Shown: positions 1 to 10,440 of the stretch, piece after piece
How positions within the stretch are numbered: the first letter of the stretch is position 1
Layout of the letters: every line of letters begins with the position of its first letter
Source: Bremia lactucae
Lineage: Eukaryota > Oomycota > Peronosporomycetes > Peronosporales > Peronosporaceae
Length of the DNA stretch: 45,940 nt
Reading direction: 5' to 3'
Assembly: GCF_004359215.1 (NCBI RefSeq)
Contig: NW_027152031.1
Location: 4,844-50,783 of the forward strand
The notes under the pieces: model-generated
Database searches by the model: none
What the model saw: the letters and a program-made list of their open reading frames with translations, nothing else
What the model was told of the DNA's origin: nothing
Program-made: the position numbers and the translations under genes

Positions 1-520
1 AAAAAAAGACGAGAAATGGTTATGGAACGCTGATTGTCAGCGTTTCTGTAAAGGTTTCAAGCAAAGCTTGATGCAATCGCCCATCTTGCGATTGCAGATC
101 AAAACAGACCATTACATGTGCTCTGTGACGCCAGCGATTTCGCAATCGGCTGCGCGTTAATGCAATACGATACAGACGGCGCGAAGCGCGTCGTCTGTTA
201 CCAATCGCGTCAGCTGCAATCAGCTGAAGGCAATTACCCAGTGCATGACAAGAAACTCCTTACCATTAAATATGCACTGGTTAACTTAGGTACTATCTCC
301 TCGGAGATTGGCCGTTCATTGTATATACGGACCATGCGTCATTACGAACGGCCGTAAACAGCCCACATCTCTAGCAAAGAATGGCGAGGTGGCTATCCTT
401 CTTCGCAGAGAATAATTTATCCGTGGAATATAAACCAGGACGACTTAATGTTGTCGCTGATGCGCTATCACGCTGACCCGATCTTGAGCCGGATGCGCAC
501 TCCAACAGTGGAAATAATTT
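1..520 (+). pseudogene. Ty3/Gypsy RNase H domain, element A1 (broken)
   Basis: This is the RT-connection and RNase H part of a Ty3/Gypsy pol, cut by the left window edge. The reading starts with a WLWNADCQR-type connection, then the RNase H core around CDASDFAIGCALMQ (about 121-170), then ERVVCYQSRQLQ- and NYPVHDK-like motifs, and ends with a DALSR-like motif near 455-475 followed by a stop. In the family RNase H removes the RNA template during reverse transcription. Frameshifts and stops (near 357 and 475) split it, so it is dead. It continues into the integrase of the same element. Four better or worse copies of the same block occur elsewhere in the window. Confidence 0.85.
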
Positions 521-559
521 CACTTTGCAACACTCATTACAAGTTTTCCATCATCAACT

Positions 560-1480
560 TTGTTTGAGGGCATAAAGAAAGCCTACACAGAAGATAAAGA
601 CTTCCTGCATTTAATGGATCATCTGACGATTCCATCCATTAAATCTCTTAAAGATTAACCGGCTTTATATCGATCGTCATCCGATCGATACACAACACGC
701 AACGGCTTATTGTATTACACAGCCGTTGCCGGCGACACTCCACGTGTCGTCGTCCCAACTCACAAAGATTTGCGCTTGCACATCATGTATGGGTGTCACG
801 ATGCACCGACAAGTGGGCATCGTGGACGTGAAAAGACTTGCCTCACAGTAAGTCGCGACTTTTACTGGCCCCGCCAGTATTAGTTCGTGTGCAAGTACAT
901 TCGTGCTTGCGAAGTATGTCAACGGGTGAAGACTAGCCATTCATCCCGCACACCCCTCCAACCTCTCCCACTTCCGGCAGAGTGTTGGCAGTCCGTATCG
1001 ATGGACTTCGTCTTCGGATTATCCAAAGACGATCCCAAAACCAATGGAATCCTTGTTTTTGTAGACAGATTCAGCAAGATGGTATATCTTGCTACAGTAC
1101 CAGAGTCGATCACGGCTCCGGGCTGTGCCCGTGTCTTTATCGACACAGTATTCAAACTCCACTGCTTACCTCGTGAATTGGTCTCAGATTATGATCCAGG
1201 GTTCACGGCGGCGTTTTTGGCAATCTGTGGTCTGAGAGCTCAGAACAAGGCTGACTTTATCAACTTCTGATAATCTGGCGACAGATGGTCGGACTGAACG
1301 CGTCAAACGCATCCTCGAAGAGATACTTCGAGGTTTCGTCCAATCGTATCCGAATTGGAGCGAGTTTTGACCGATGGTCGAATTCGCCATCAATAATTCG
1401 GTGCATCCGTCTACAATGCATACACCGTTCTTCATGAATGGCTTACGCCATCCTCGCATACCCACCCAATTAGAGGGATC
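560..1480 (+). pseudogene. Ty3/Gypsy integrase: HHCC zinc-binding and catalytic core, element A1
   Basis: This is the integrase that would insert the cDNA into chromosomes. The HHCC module is readable across frames: His in CHDAPTSGHRG (about 793-828), then CEVCQR (about 908-925). The core follows with the first Asp in SMDFVFG (about 997-1017), the second in SDYDPGF (about 1183-1203) and the Glu in a GRTERV motif (about 1285-1302). It continues to a NNSVHPSTMHTPFF motif near 1393-1434. Frameshifts near 1215 and stops near 880, 1269 and 1368 kill it. Compared with the other copies, a few bases are missing after the second Asp. Confidence 0.85.
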
Positions 1481-1481
1481 C

Positions 1482-1960
1482 TCTAGTTTAAGGGGGGTTG
1501 GACTCGCACGAGCAAAACCATTTCTGGCTCATGCTCATCACACGTCAAAGTTACCAACGACGCAAATAATGTCGATGTCGAAACAATCGACGTCGAAGAT
1601 GATAAAGATCTCATGGCAGTGCGCACAAAGCACACTGAAAAAGACAAAACAAATGAGTCAGCAGAGGAATTTCTGCCGGCTCGAGAATCAACAGTCAGTT
1701 TCGTACAGAATTTATTGCTAGACGCAGTGGACCGTCAGAAACGGAACGCAGTCAAACCTGGACGAGCAAATGTTCTTTCATTTAAAATTGATGACCTAGT
1801 ACTACTATCTACGGTAAACTTTCCTAAGCGAGTAGTCAATAATGGGGGGGGTAGCAGTAAGCTACTACCCAAGTTCATTGTGCTATTCCGTGTACTGCAT
1901 CGCAGAGGCAATGCGTACACAGTAGAATTGCCACGTAGGATGTGAACGCATCCTACGTCT
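1482..1960 (+). pseudogene. Integrase C-terminal GPY/F-like module, element A1
   Basis: After a purine-rich stretch at 1488-1500, a linker leads to a 110-codon open stretch (1613-1945). Its end reads VLSFKIDDLVLLSTVNFPK ... LLPKFIVLFRVLHRRGNAY, the small barrel fold that follows the core in chromodomain-bearing Ty3 elements. It should help DNA binding during integration. The same block recurs on the other strand at 28150-28530. A run of seven G at 1844-1850 may be a slippage site. The reading frame ends at a TGA at 1943. Confidence 0.8.
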
Positions 1961-2680
1961 TACGTTGGTCGGCTCCGCCCTTACCATCAGTACACAGTTT
2001 TTTCCGAAGACGGGTCTGGCCACCCTTTTCAAGAATCCCTATAAGATTTTTGTGGTCACGAATGAGATTCTCATGCTGAATCTGGAGATTCTCATGCAGA
2101 ATCTGGAGATTCTCATGTCGTGTCCGAAGATCCTCGAACCGTGATATGCTGACGACAGCTCATCACGTAAGGCGTGGTACTTCCGCTCGTATTCCAACAT
2201 TGAGTACGCACTCTTCGAGCGGTTAACCAACCGTTCGATATAGTGAGTCTGCACCGTCTGCTCCCACGAGTGACGCTTACCGCGCTCGTGTTCAAGACTC
2301 TCCTCCAATGCATGGAGGTAGCGGTCGAGTTTGTCGATCTTCGACTCTAGATCCGACACACGAGTCGGATCCAATTTATCCTCCTCCATCACAACCATTG
2401 GTAGATTCCCACGGTATTCAACCTTTCCTTGTATAACGTGTTCTATTAAATACCGTGATGTGAAGAGGCAGCGAACTAATCATCTGGTTCGCTGGCGCGG
2501 TTACCCACCTTCGCATGACAGCTGGAAGTCTCGTTCCCAGCTAATTGTTGACGTTGAGGGCCTCGTCCGTCAGTATGACAAGACCCATCCGATTAATCAG
2601 AAGGTCCATCAGAAAACACACGCCCCTGGCGCCTGTAAATCGATTGCAAAACGTCAATCGCATCGCGCATCGCGATGAAG
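1961..2680 (+). pseudogene. Ser/Pro-rich linker and C-terminal chromodomain of A1 integrase
   Basis: A sense frame runs through a Ser/Pro-rich linker (SDAYRARVQDSPP region, about 2270-2310) to PLVDSHG (about 2394-2414) and then a chromodomain. Its key residues are YRDVKRQRTNHLVRWRGYPP with a Trp-x-Ser-Arg turn and the helix IVDVEGLVRQY (about 2450-2578). Chromodomains at integrase C-termini (chromoviruses) bind modified histone H3 and steer insertion. Frameshifts occur near 2440. The polyprotein stops at about 2677. The opposite strand of the linker carries a coiled-coil-like frame, listed separately. Confidence 0.7.
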
Positions 2681-3657
2681 ATGCGAGCACTTCCCAGGGC
2701 TAAGAAAGAAAGAAAACATCCCCTGTCACTCGTTTCGTGTTGTCGGCAAAACATGGACAGAGACCACCCCACGTGAGGCATGGAAGTCCTGCCTCATGAG
2801 ACACCGATGCAATATAAACCTAGCACCGGTTGAAGTTCGTTTATCAAACTTAACGCGAATCGCGTTAAGTCTGAAGTCAGGCTTTGCGTCCAATGTCTTT
2901 GACATTGCGAATGAACGCGCTTCAGGCTTGCAGCGAGTTTTCATCTCGCTTGTTGTTGCCACTATACCATCGATGCCTAAAAAACATCGAGATAAAAAAT
3001 TTCCTCAGCTCGAAGGTTCTTCGCGCTGTGATCAAGGCCATGTAGCTTTGTCGCAATTAATAAGGATATTTATTGTACGGAGTAGTCTTTAGACAAGCTA
3101 CTGAGTAACCGTTCGGACAAAAGCCACGGCTTTTTCACAGGGGCAAGACGAGACATTTTTTTGTCTGCACTCCCCTGAGTGGTACCCACTAAAGCAGGGG
3201 TACCATCAAGAAGTTTTATTACGATGGCTTATGCCATCGTCATCACCACGCACAGAAATAAGTGCGGGTGACGGCATGGGAGAGGGTGGTGGCGATGAGG
3301 AATCATCGTCATCGTCGAAACCAAACATGCTATACCGAACGCTATTAGCACGTCTATCTGATTGAGCCCCCTCATTCGAAGGCTCATAGTCAGCCGCCTG
3401 AGGACATCAGATGACTGTTCTGCTCTCCCCGAGTCGGCCATTTCGTCCGACTCGCATTCATAGTCGACCTCCAAAGAGGAGTCGCATTCACGTGGTGAGT
3501 CACCACGTGCACCCACAACATCTAGTGCTGCGGGAGAAGAGGATACTACGGCAGACAAAACTTCTGCCGCGAGAGATAATATGGCGTCGCCCGTGGCTGC
3601 ATGTACCGCAGCTGAAGGCGCCGCACTTTTCCCATACCGCATGGACTTGTTAACCAT
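2039..3657 (-). pseudogene. Antisense reading frame in the 3' region of element A1 (function unknown)
   Basis: I do not recognise this protein. Read on the minus strand it starts at ATG 3657, 118 bp from the 3' LTR. The start reads MVNKSMRYGKSAAP, and an Ala/Ser-rich stretch and an acidic stretch (SDEMADSGR) follow. A one-base loss near 3400 shifts the frame, after which FDDDDDSSSPPPSP (about 3290-3330) and ISHRNK follow. Further pieces read NAIRVKFDKRTSTG (about 2830-2870) and, opposite the integrase linker, an intact 119-codon stretch (2398-2039) with heptad-like DLESKIDKLDRYLHALEESL. Element A2 carries the same frame with its ATG at the matching place (26726). Stops and shifts make this copy dead. 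It could be a chance open frame. Confidence 0.45.
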
Positions 3658-3760
3658 GCGATAGAATTGAAAATGATGGTTATGACCAATCAACATTGTT
3701 TTTGATTAAGTGGTCTTATAGTGACCACTCTATTGAGCGACAGTCAGAGTGATTGTCGTT

Positions 3761-3774
3761 TAAGGAAGGGGTGA
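3761..3774 (+). other. Polypurine tract of element A1
   Basis: The purine-rich AAGGAAGGGGTGA directly precedes the TGTAACGGGG start of the 3' LTR. This is the usual plus-strand DNA priming site of an LTR retrotransposon. The same sequence in reverse complement borders the LTR of element A2 at 26610. Confidence 0.8.
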
Positions 3775-4143
3775 TGTAACGGGGTGTATCGTTTCATGAA
3801 ATCAACTCTAAAAGGTTGTTAATTAATATATTATTTAAAAGGTAGATAATATTTGGATAGCTTATCCATTGGTAGATATAGACCATTATATCTACTTGCT
3901 CCTCGGTCCGGTCAGCGCTGGACGCGCGCAAAGAGAGAGACAGACAAGACATCAATACATGTTTTGTATTACTGTACAATTAAGTTAGTATTAATTAGAT
4001 AGAAACAGAAGAACTTGATTTTATTAAATACAGTTTAATTTTAACCCTCTTCATAGCAAGTGTTTTAAAAAGAGAGTCTTCCTCTGCACGTACTAGTGTA
4101 CATGAAGTGACGTGAGGCACCACTCGCACCAAAGCAGTCCGAA
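3775..4143 (+). repeat. LTR type A, 3' LTR of A1 (3' truncated)
   Basis: It begins TGTAACGGGGTGTATCG and holds the family landmarks TTGTTAATTAATATATTA, GGTAGATATAGACCATTATA, the CAGCGCTGGACGCGCGC block and TCCTCTGCACGTACTAGTG. Full copies elsewhere end CCCCGTTACA. This copy loses the similarity after GAAGTG near 4143, so about 40 bp of the 3' end are missing. Confidence 0.85.
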
Positions 4144-4339
4144 GTGACTCACGCTACAATGATCGGTCTGGTTAATTTTACGTCAATTGACAGCAACAAG
4201 CGCACAAAACGCCACCCTTGACCGTGCACAATAGCTGCATAACGACTTCCGAGCATTTTAGAAGTTGCGCGCTCAATAAAATCCTTCGATAGGAAGGGAC
4301 ATATTATTTCCAGCAAACGCGTATAACTCTGAAGGCATC
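4144..4339. other. Unassigned spacer between two LTRs
   Basis: I see no coding similarity, no repeat shared with the rest of the window and no RNA gene here. It may be flanking DNA of the old insertion or a decayed LTR part. Confidence 0.4.
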
Positions 4340-4846
4340 AGAGGGTCTTCATCAGTGTATTAGTATTACCTATAAGAGGAATAATGCATATTACATCCTT
4401 TGAGAGGAACAATTAAAGAAGTACAAATTATTATCTTTTATTAATTTTGACTTGTTAGTTCCAATATTACCAAATTTGGTGATATTGACGCGATAAGACA
4501 TTAGATCTTGTAATTAGTTGATTTGAGTGTAGATCAACCCCACCAATCGTTACAAGACACAATTAGGCGTCGCGCTAGGTCGTGCCATACATAATTACTA
4601 ATTGTTATAATAATATCAGTAGTAGATAGAAGATCTTTACGTAGGAACTTAATATATTAATACAATTTTTCTTCGCCCCTATTCTAAAGCCTTATAATTT
4701 ACCTTTAGTAGCTAAGACTTCTTAAAAACTCAAAATTTTCCTCTGCACGTCGTGTACGTGAAGAAGTCAGGCACCCCACCTTCACTGTAATCAGTGTAGG
4801 TTGTCTAGTAATGCTATCAGTAACTAGCAAAAGGTGCCCCGTTAAA
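4340..4846 (+). repeat. LTR type C (5' border unclear)
   Basis: The block with CAATTAAAGAAGTACAAA, CCAAATTTGGTGATATTG, CCAATCGTTACAAGACAC and TCCTCTGCACGT ends GTGCCCCGTTAAA, directly followed by a primer-binding site. The same 5' half recurs inverted at 25918-26145 and the same 3' half at 25593-25890. The 5' border could lie anywhere from about 4340 to 4380. The inverted copy suggests the true LTR start is TGTAATGGGG. Confidence 0.7.
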
Positions 4847-4862
4847 CCTGGTAGCACTTCGT
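4847..4862 (+). other. Primer-binding site, initiator tRNA-Met type
   Basis: CCTGGTAGCACTTCGT follows the LTR end. TGGTAGC is the complement of the GCTACCA 3' end typical of eukaryotic initiator tRNA-Met (A1-U72 pair), the primer used by many Ty3 elements. The same site follows LTR A at 45571 and, in reverse, LTR D at 13900. Confidence 0.65.
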
Positions 4863-4903
4863 AGTCCGTTCAACGGCCCACGCACGTTCCATCCACCTTG
4901 GAC

Positions 4904-6140
4904 ATGTTCGATGAAGAGGAGGGAGCTTTTAAGCCCCTCAAGAAGGATGTCACGCAACGCGTGAAAGGTTCAATCATTTGAGTGACCTTGAACGGAGAGC
5001 GATCGAACGGATGAGTTCTGTCGCAGGCGGAGCAGCCGTTAGCGCAATGTTGTTTGCTCTAGACGAACAAGATGCGGCTATAGCCGAGTTCATACAACAT
5101 GAACTCGACGGGGCCCAAGAAAAGTAGCCTTGCTTCACCAACAAGGCTCTCAACAAGCGGATGTGTTGAGAGAACAGGGTGCTCAACAATTAAAACTGTT
5201 GAGACAGCAGCATTAACATGCTACTAGGGAGCCGACGCTTCCACGTCGACCCAAAAGCTTAAAGATAGAAATCTCTAAGTTTAAGGCAGTCGAAGGCGAC
5301 TCCCTTTTTAGATGGTTCGCAGATAAGACGATGCCATTGAAGCTCGCCGTATCAGTGATGATGCGACAAAACTGAAAATTGACATGTTCAACTTAGCCGA
5401 ATGTGCTAAATCTTAAACCTTGGAGCTCAAGCTTCACGACCCATTAGTTTTCTTTTTCCTACGAGGTCTTTAAGACCCGGACCGTAGCATCGCATGGCGC
5501 TGCCATATTATTGGCTTAATTAAATTGAACGCTGTCACATAGGCAAACATTTGAGCCGCCACGTGCCAAGTTCAGGGCTTGAACAGAGCTCCTGAATTTG
5601 AAGCAGGGCAAGCGTGACCTTCACGCTTATGCCCAACATAAGCGTGAAGTCATGCCTTGTAAGTTATACTGTTTGTCGTCCAATAGATAAGCAAACAGTT
5701 TGTTAAATGTCTAGCAGACGGTTCTGTCAAGATACACCTATTCCGGCACGTACTAGAGCCGCTTGAATGAGCGATCTTTGTAGCGGAACAGGAGGCTTCA
5801 GCCTAAAATAGACTTTCTTTCGTTCTAACGCTTATCGTCCAAACATTAACAAGAAAACAGAGGTCTGGAACCTATGGACCTCTCGGATATGGAGAGCAAG
5901 AAATTTCGCTCTTCAAATTACGAACGATTGCAAAAATGCAATCGTTGCAAGAAACGAGCCACTACGCCTGCGAGTTCAGTGCCCCACGCCCATTGCCTAG
6001 AAACACTGCGAAACGATCGACCTCCCGCTAGGAACAGCGGAAGACGCGGATCTGACGTCGTTACGAAATCGCAATGGCGGACGACATCATACGGATGTGG
6101 ATCCACTAGAAAGCAAGAAGCTTACTCTCACCTGTGCTGA
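4904..6140 (+). pseudogene. Ty3/Gypsy gag, LTR-C element (heavily decayed)
   Basis: Gag is the capsid and nucleocapsid protein of the virus-like particle. The reading begins near ATG 4904. It shows the family blocks RRAIERMSSVAGGAA (about 4990-5040), AEFIQHELDGA (about 5085-5115) and KIEISKFKAVEGDSLFRWF (about 5260-5320). Then come a degraded capsid region, a capsid end motif SVKIHLFRHVLE (about 5725-5760) and a nucleocapsid CNRCKK start (about 5938-5955), where the zinc knuckle has lost its His. Several stops and indels are present. It is broken off by Copia F near 6140. Confidence 0.7.
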
Positions 6141-6144
6141 TGCC

Positions 6145-6600
6145 GTACGCACGGTTGTACTTGATGTCGATATGTTTAGCGCGGCCATGATTTACAGGAT
6201 TCTTGTCATCTTGATGCATGACTGATTGTCTTCTTTAATCACAAGGTCGGTGTAGCATAACCGGCAGCTATTAAAATCTCACAAAGCAAGCGATAAATCT
6301 CTATGCCTTCTTGAATTGCCAGACTAAGCGCAATGTATTCCGCCTTGCTAGTAGAAAGTGAGACGCTTGATTGCCTTTTTGTTGCCCTAACTTATGGGCG
6401 CACTAAGTAACATGAGCGTGTAGCCCGAAGTCGATTTGCGATCAGCAAGATCTCCAGCCCACTCTGCATCAGAGTACCCACTAAAATCAGTCTTATCGCT
6501 TGGCTTGTAATAGATTCTACGCGTCTTGGTGTCTTGCAAATAGCGTAAGATACACTTAACTGCAACCTAGTGTTCTTCTTGTGGGTTCTCCATTAAGCGG
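6145..6600 (-). pseudogene. Ty1/Copia RNase H, element F
   Basis: On the minus strand the frame reads CILRYLQDTKTRRIYYKP, then FSGYSDAEWAGDLADRKSTS (about 6470-6420). After shifts it reads an EAEYIALS-like stretch and an EDNQSCI-NPVNHGRAKHID-like end near 6170. These are the standard Copia RNase H landmarks. Frameshifts near 6390, 6250 and 6200 disable it. It is the 3' end of Copia F; no 3' LTR is visible before the join to the Gypsy gag. Confidence 0.8.
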
Positions 6601-7380
6601 GATTGATATCCAACGGCATAGGTGCATCGGTGCCCCAACTGCTTCGCGAAATGGAGCGTCCACTTTGGTAGTTGCAGTACTTGGAAGCAACCCAGAGCTT
6701 ACATCATCCGAACTCACCACAGCTTTGCTTTCGTCCATGCCAAAACGTTTAATAATATCGTCCGCATAGTGACGCTGACACATAGTCAAGCTACCGTCTG
6801 GGTTGTCTATCAGCTCGATGCCGAGAACAAAGGCACACTTGCCACTGTCCGCCATCTCAAAGCGTGACTTGAGGTCATTATTGGTATGTGTGGCTAATTC
6901 GGGCAAGCTGCCAGTTACCAGCACATCGTCTACGTCGATCAGTACAAGCACACAATGTCCGTCCAAAATCTTTCGATAGAGACATGAATCGAATGCTGAT
7001 ACTTGAAAGCCAATAGAGCATATGTACTCGTCAAACGTTTCATTTCATACGCCCAACGCTTGTTTAAGCCCGTATATAGCCGTGACCAGTTTCAAACAAT
7101 TAAAATTGTCATCAAGCTGAACTCCTTCGGGGATTTCGCAATAAACTTGTTCTTTCATGATTCCACACAGGAACGCAATCAGCACATCAAGCTGGTCGAG
7201 AGGCCGCATGAAAAACTTGGCAACAGCAATAACCATAGCAGTGTCACATACTTGACAACCGGCGAAAAGGTTTCGGTGTAATCAATGCCGTGCTTCTGTT
7301 TGAAGCCGTTCGCGACGAGGTGAGCCTTGTACTTGTCGATAGATCCATCCGCTCTGCGCTTGATCTAAACATCATTTCTA
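6556..7380 (-). pseudogene. Ty1/Copia reverse transcriptase (RVT_2), element F
   Basis: Reverse transcriptase pieces run from an HGVFRAAKL...RAIGIEMMF start (near 7440-7370), through QLDVLIAF...EQVYCEIPEGV and AIYGLKQ (about 7200-7060), to the catalytic region VDDVLVTGS (about 6935-6905). The usual YVDD is changed to DVDD here, while both Asp remain. It ends with CQRHYADDIIKRFGM. Frameshifts break it into at least three pieces. Confidence 0.85.
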
Positions 7381-8690
7381 TACCAATGGCACGTTGATCA
7401 TCTGTCAGCTTGGCAGCACGAAACACACCATGCAGACGCATGGACTGGAGCTCCATACAAAACAGAGGAGAAGCAGCTTCGTCATCTTGGACATCATTCT
7501 TTTCATCATCGTCTTCCATACGCGAGTCAATGGGCGCGCATGCTACTTCAAGACCATTTTTGTGTCGAACAGCACGTGATTCTCTGGGTAGGGTTCTCTT
7601 TTCATATGAGCGACCTTTTCGCTTCCTGTCTGCTTGTACTCCATTTCTAAGCAGCTCAGTCAACAATTTCGAGATCTTCAAATTCCAAATCATCGACAAT
7701 TTCGTCCAAGCTTATGGCAGAAACCCGAAAACAGTCTCATCGAAGTTAACATCGTGCCTTATAATAACTTGCCCTGCATCGACGTCAAAGACTCGATAAG
7801 CTACAGATGTTTCTTCGTGACCGAGAAAATTCGCCGCGAGCCTTAGGGTCCCATTCAAGTCGTTTTGCCTTTGGACTCAGATGGTACGTCCGGCAGCAAA
7901 ATACACGCATATTCTTACACTTGGCTTCGACTCTTGGACAATCTCGTAGAGAGCCTTGTGCTCAACCTTTGGTGACGGCAATCGATTCTTGACGTATATG
8001 GCTGTCATTGCTGCCCTAGCCCAGAAGCACTTGTCGAGCTTGGCGTGATGCAGCATTCTGCGCCCAATTGAAAAAATCGTCCGAATAGCACGCTCTGCCG
8101 TCCCATTAGTCTGATGGGTGTACGAAACTGTAGTTTGCTGCACAATTCCTTCATCTTCGTAGAAAGTCTTGATCGAGCTTGTCGCGAACTCACGAGCTCC
8201 GTCGTGCCGCACAAACATAACCTTCTTGAAAAACTGCGCCTAGATCGTCCTGATGTAGCTCCTGATGTGGCCTTCACTGTCCGGTTCGGCTTGCATGCAA
8301 AAATTCATCATACATCCGCTAGCTTCATTAACAACGAGTAGCAAATACCTGCTCCCTCCATGTGATTCTTGTTCCATGGGACCGCAAATGTCGAGATGAA
8401 GCAACACGAAGATGTCATAATAAAGCATGTCGCGGTTGCTCGGGAACGGTTTCTGAACCAATTTTCCTTGCTGGCAGCCACGGCAAGTGCTTGACAAATT
8501 TTGTGTCATTGACGTACTTGCATCCTTGATCATGTCCATATTGACCATTTTGCGTAGCACTTGAATTGGGGCATGATCCATACACGGGTGCCGATCAATC
8601 GTCTTTGAATTTGTTGCTGCATTAGCAGATCGTTGAGCCGTACGCAGCCAGTAGAGTTCATCAACAAGATCCGCTGTTGCCACTACTTAA
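7381..8690 (-). pseudogene. Ty1/Copia pre-integrase and integrase, element F
   Basis: The zinc-binding pre-integrase segment reads HPCMDHAP ... CRGCQQGK (about 8590-8460). The core follows with the first Asp in LHLDICGP (about 8385-8362), the second in VRHDGAREF (about 8215-8190) and the Glu in TNGTAERAIRT (about 8100-8070). It ends with a KLDKCFWARAAMTAIYVKNR segment and a polar linker to RT. One frameshift near 8225 separates the two halves of the core, so all three catalytic residues survive but not in one frame. Confidence 0.85.
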
Positions 8691-8699
8691 TACGAGTCT

Positions 8700-9347
8700 T
8701 TACGCGAAACACGCATTTCGGCACCACCAAACACCACTTGAAACTTGCCATGCTTATTGATCTAGGGCACCGAAAGTAAGCTCTTGCTCATGTCTGGGAC
8801 GTATAAAGCGTTCTTGATTTCAATATAGCTCGTATTTCCATCAGGAAGTATGACTTCTTCCACGCTAGTGCCAACACCCTTGATAGCCGCCATGTTACCA
8901 TCGGCTACTGACACGCCACCTTCATCACGCTCAATTAGATTGGCAAACTTTGCGTTGTCGTTGCACATGTGATGCGTTGCCCACATCCCGGGCATGTTCT
9001 TGCCCGTCGTCATTCCACATAGCAGCGAAACAGCAAATGCCACCCGATCGTAGTCGTAGGCATCATCGTTTTTTCTCCACTGGATTTTGTTGGCCCAACG
9101 TCCTCGGCCGTTGCCGCCGCGTCTTCGACCTCGATTCTCATCTTTTTGCTTGGTCCAGCACTTGTCAATAACGTGCCCCAATTTTCAGCAGTGCGTGCGC
9201 TGACGAGATTCACGGTCGGTGTTGAAGGCTTATCTGAACTCAGACTTAACCGCCACCACTTTCTCGGCCTGCCGCTTGATATGCTCATTTGTAAGCATCA
9301 TTACAACATCTTGCGAACGCAGCTCGGTATTGCTCATCTCCAGATTA
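8700..9347 (-). pseudogene. Ty1/Copia gag end and protease, element F; active site deleted
   Basis: The gag C-terminus has a GHVIDKCWTKQ remnant of the zinc knuckle and an Arg/Gly-rich tail (about 9180-9100). The protease region reads KNMPGMWATHHMCND (about 9000-8958), then GVSVADGNMAAIKGVG and DMSKSLLSVP. Copia H has [10 protein letters not shown] at this place, so F lacks five residues that include the catalytic Asp-Ser-Gly. The deletion is in frame and the rest stays open. The element is cut at about 9347, where Copia G begins on the other strand. Confidence 0.8.
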
Positions 9348-10440
9348 GACTGGCAATTTTAAAGTGGTGTTTGACGGTGACAACATGCACATTGCGCGGA
9401 AGGAAACCAAGCAAGTGGTGGTTACGGCGGATCTTGTTGATGGACTTATTGGCTTCGGATACCTCAATGGTCAGCAAACATGGCGACCAACATTCGTGCC
9501 ATCGATCTTCATGCTCGTAGTGGGTTAATCACCACATGATGTTTTCGTAAGATGATAACCAGTGGGATGATCAAGGACGCAAAGATGCCTGCCGAAACAA
9601 ATGCATCACGCGTTGCCGCGGATGTCAGCAAGGAAAAATGGTCAAAAAAACATTCTCCAGTAATCGTAACAAGCGTCACTACAACACGTTCGAGCTTCTC
9701 CACATCGATATATGTGGCCCCATGGAAGACGTATCGATCGGGGGCAGCCAATACTTGCTGATAATTGTGGATGAAGCAAGTGTGTGCATGAAAGGCCTCT
9801 GCTTGTATGCCAATTTTGAGAGCGATAATCTCATCAAAAACTACATTATCAAGATCCAAACTCATTTTTTGCAAGAAAGTCAAGTTAGTTCGCCATGATA
9901 GAGCTCGAGAATTTGCTACCAACTCGATTAAGAGGTTCTATGAAGATGAAGGCATTGAGCAGCAAATCACGGTCCCATGCGCACATCAGACAAATTAGAC
10001 TGCAGAACGCGCCATCCGGACCATCGTGACAATCTGCGTAGTATCCTACATCACGCCAAGCTGGACAAGTGTTTCTGGGCTGAAGCAGCGGTGATGGCAA
10101 TATACGTGAAGAATCGCCTGCCATCGCCCAAGATTCCCAATATGACTCCATTCGAGATTGTGTGCGGGTCCAAGCCAAGCGTCAAACAAATGCGTGCTTT
10201 TGGATGTCAGACATTCATTCTGATCCCGCGGGAGAAACGCCTCAAGTGGGATCCCAAAGCTCGGGCCGGCATATTCAGGGGATATGAAGAAGTGTTAAAG
10301 GCATATCGAGTCTTCGATATCGCGGCCGGACAAATAGTAATTACGCGTGATGTCAACTTTGATGAAGCAACGTTTGGATTTTCGATGGAAAATCAAGCGA
10401 AATAATCAAAGATGCAATAATGGACCTAGATCTTCTCGAG
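9348..10440 (+). pseudogene. Ty1/Copia pre-integrase and integrase, element G
   Basis: The frame enters abruptly at GNFKVVFDGDNMHIARKETK (about 9349-9410), then VTADLVDGL, a shifted zinc-binding part and FELLHIDICGPMED (first Asp, about 9689-9730). A frameshift follows, then VRHDRAREFATNS (second Asp, about 9890-9930), TAERAIRTI after a stop near 9996, and CFWAEAAVMAIYVKNRLPSP (about 10072-10130). It is the closest relative of Copia F in the window but on the opposite strand. Stops at 9526 and 9996 and several shifts disable it. Confidence 0.85.

Noticed and set aside
3229..3411. C-terminal part of the 155-codon frame as its own protein
   Set aside because: Comparison with A2 shows that the real antisense frame leaves it at a one-base loss near 3400. 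The remainder is out of frame.
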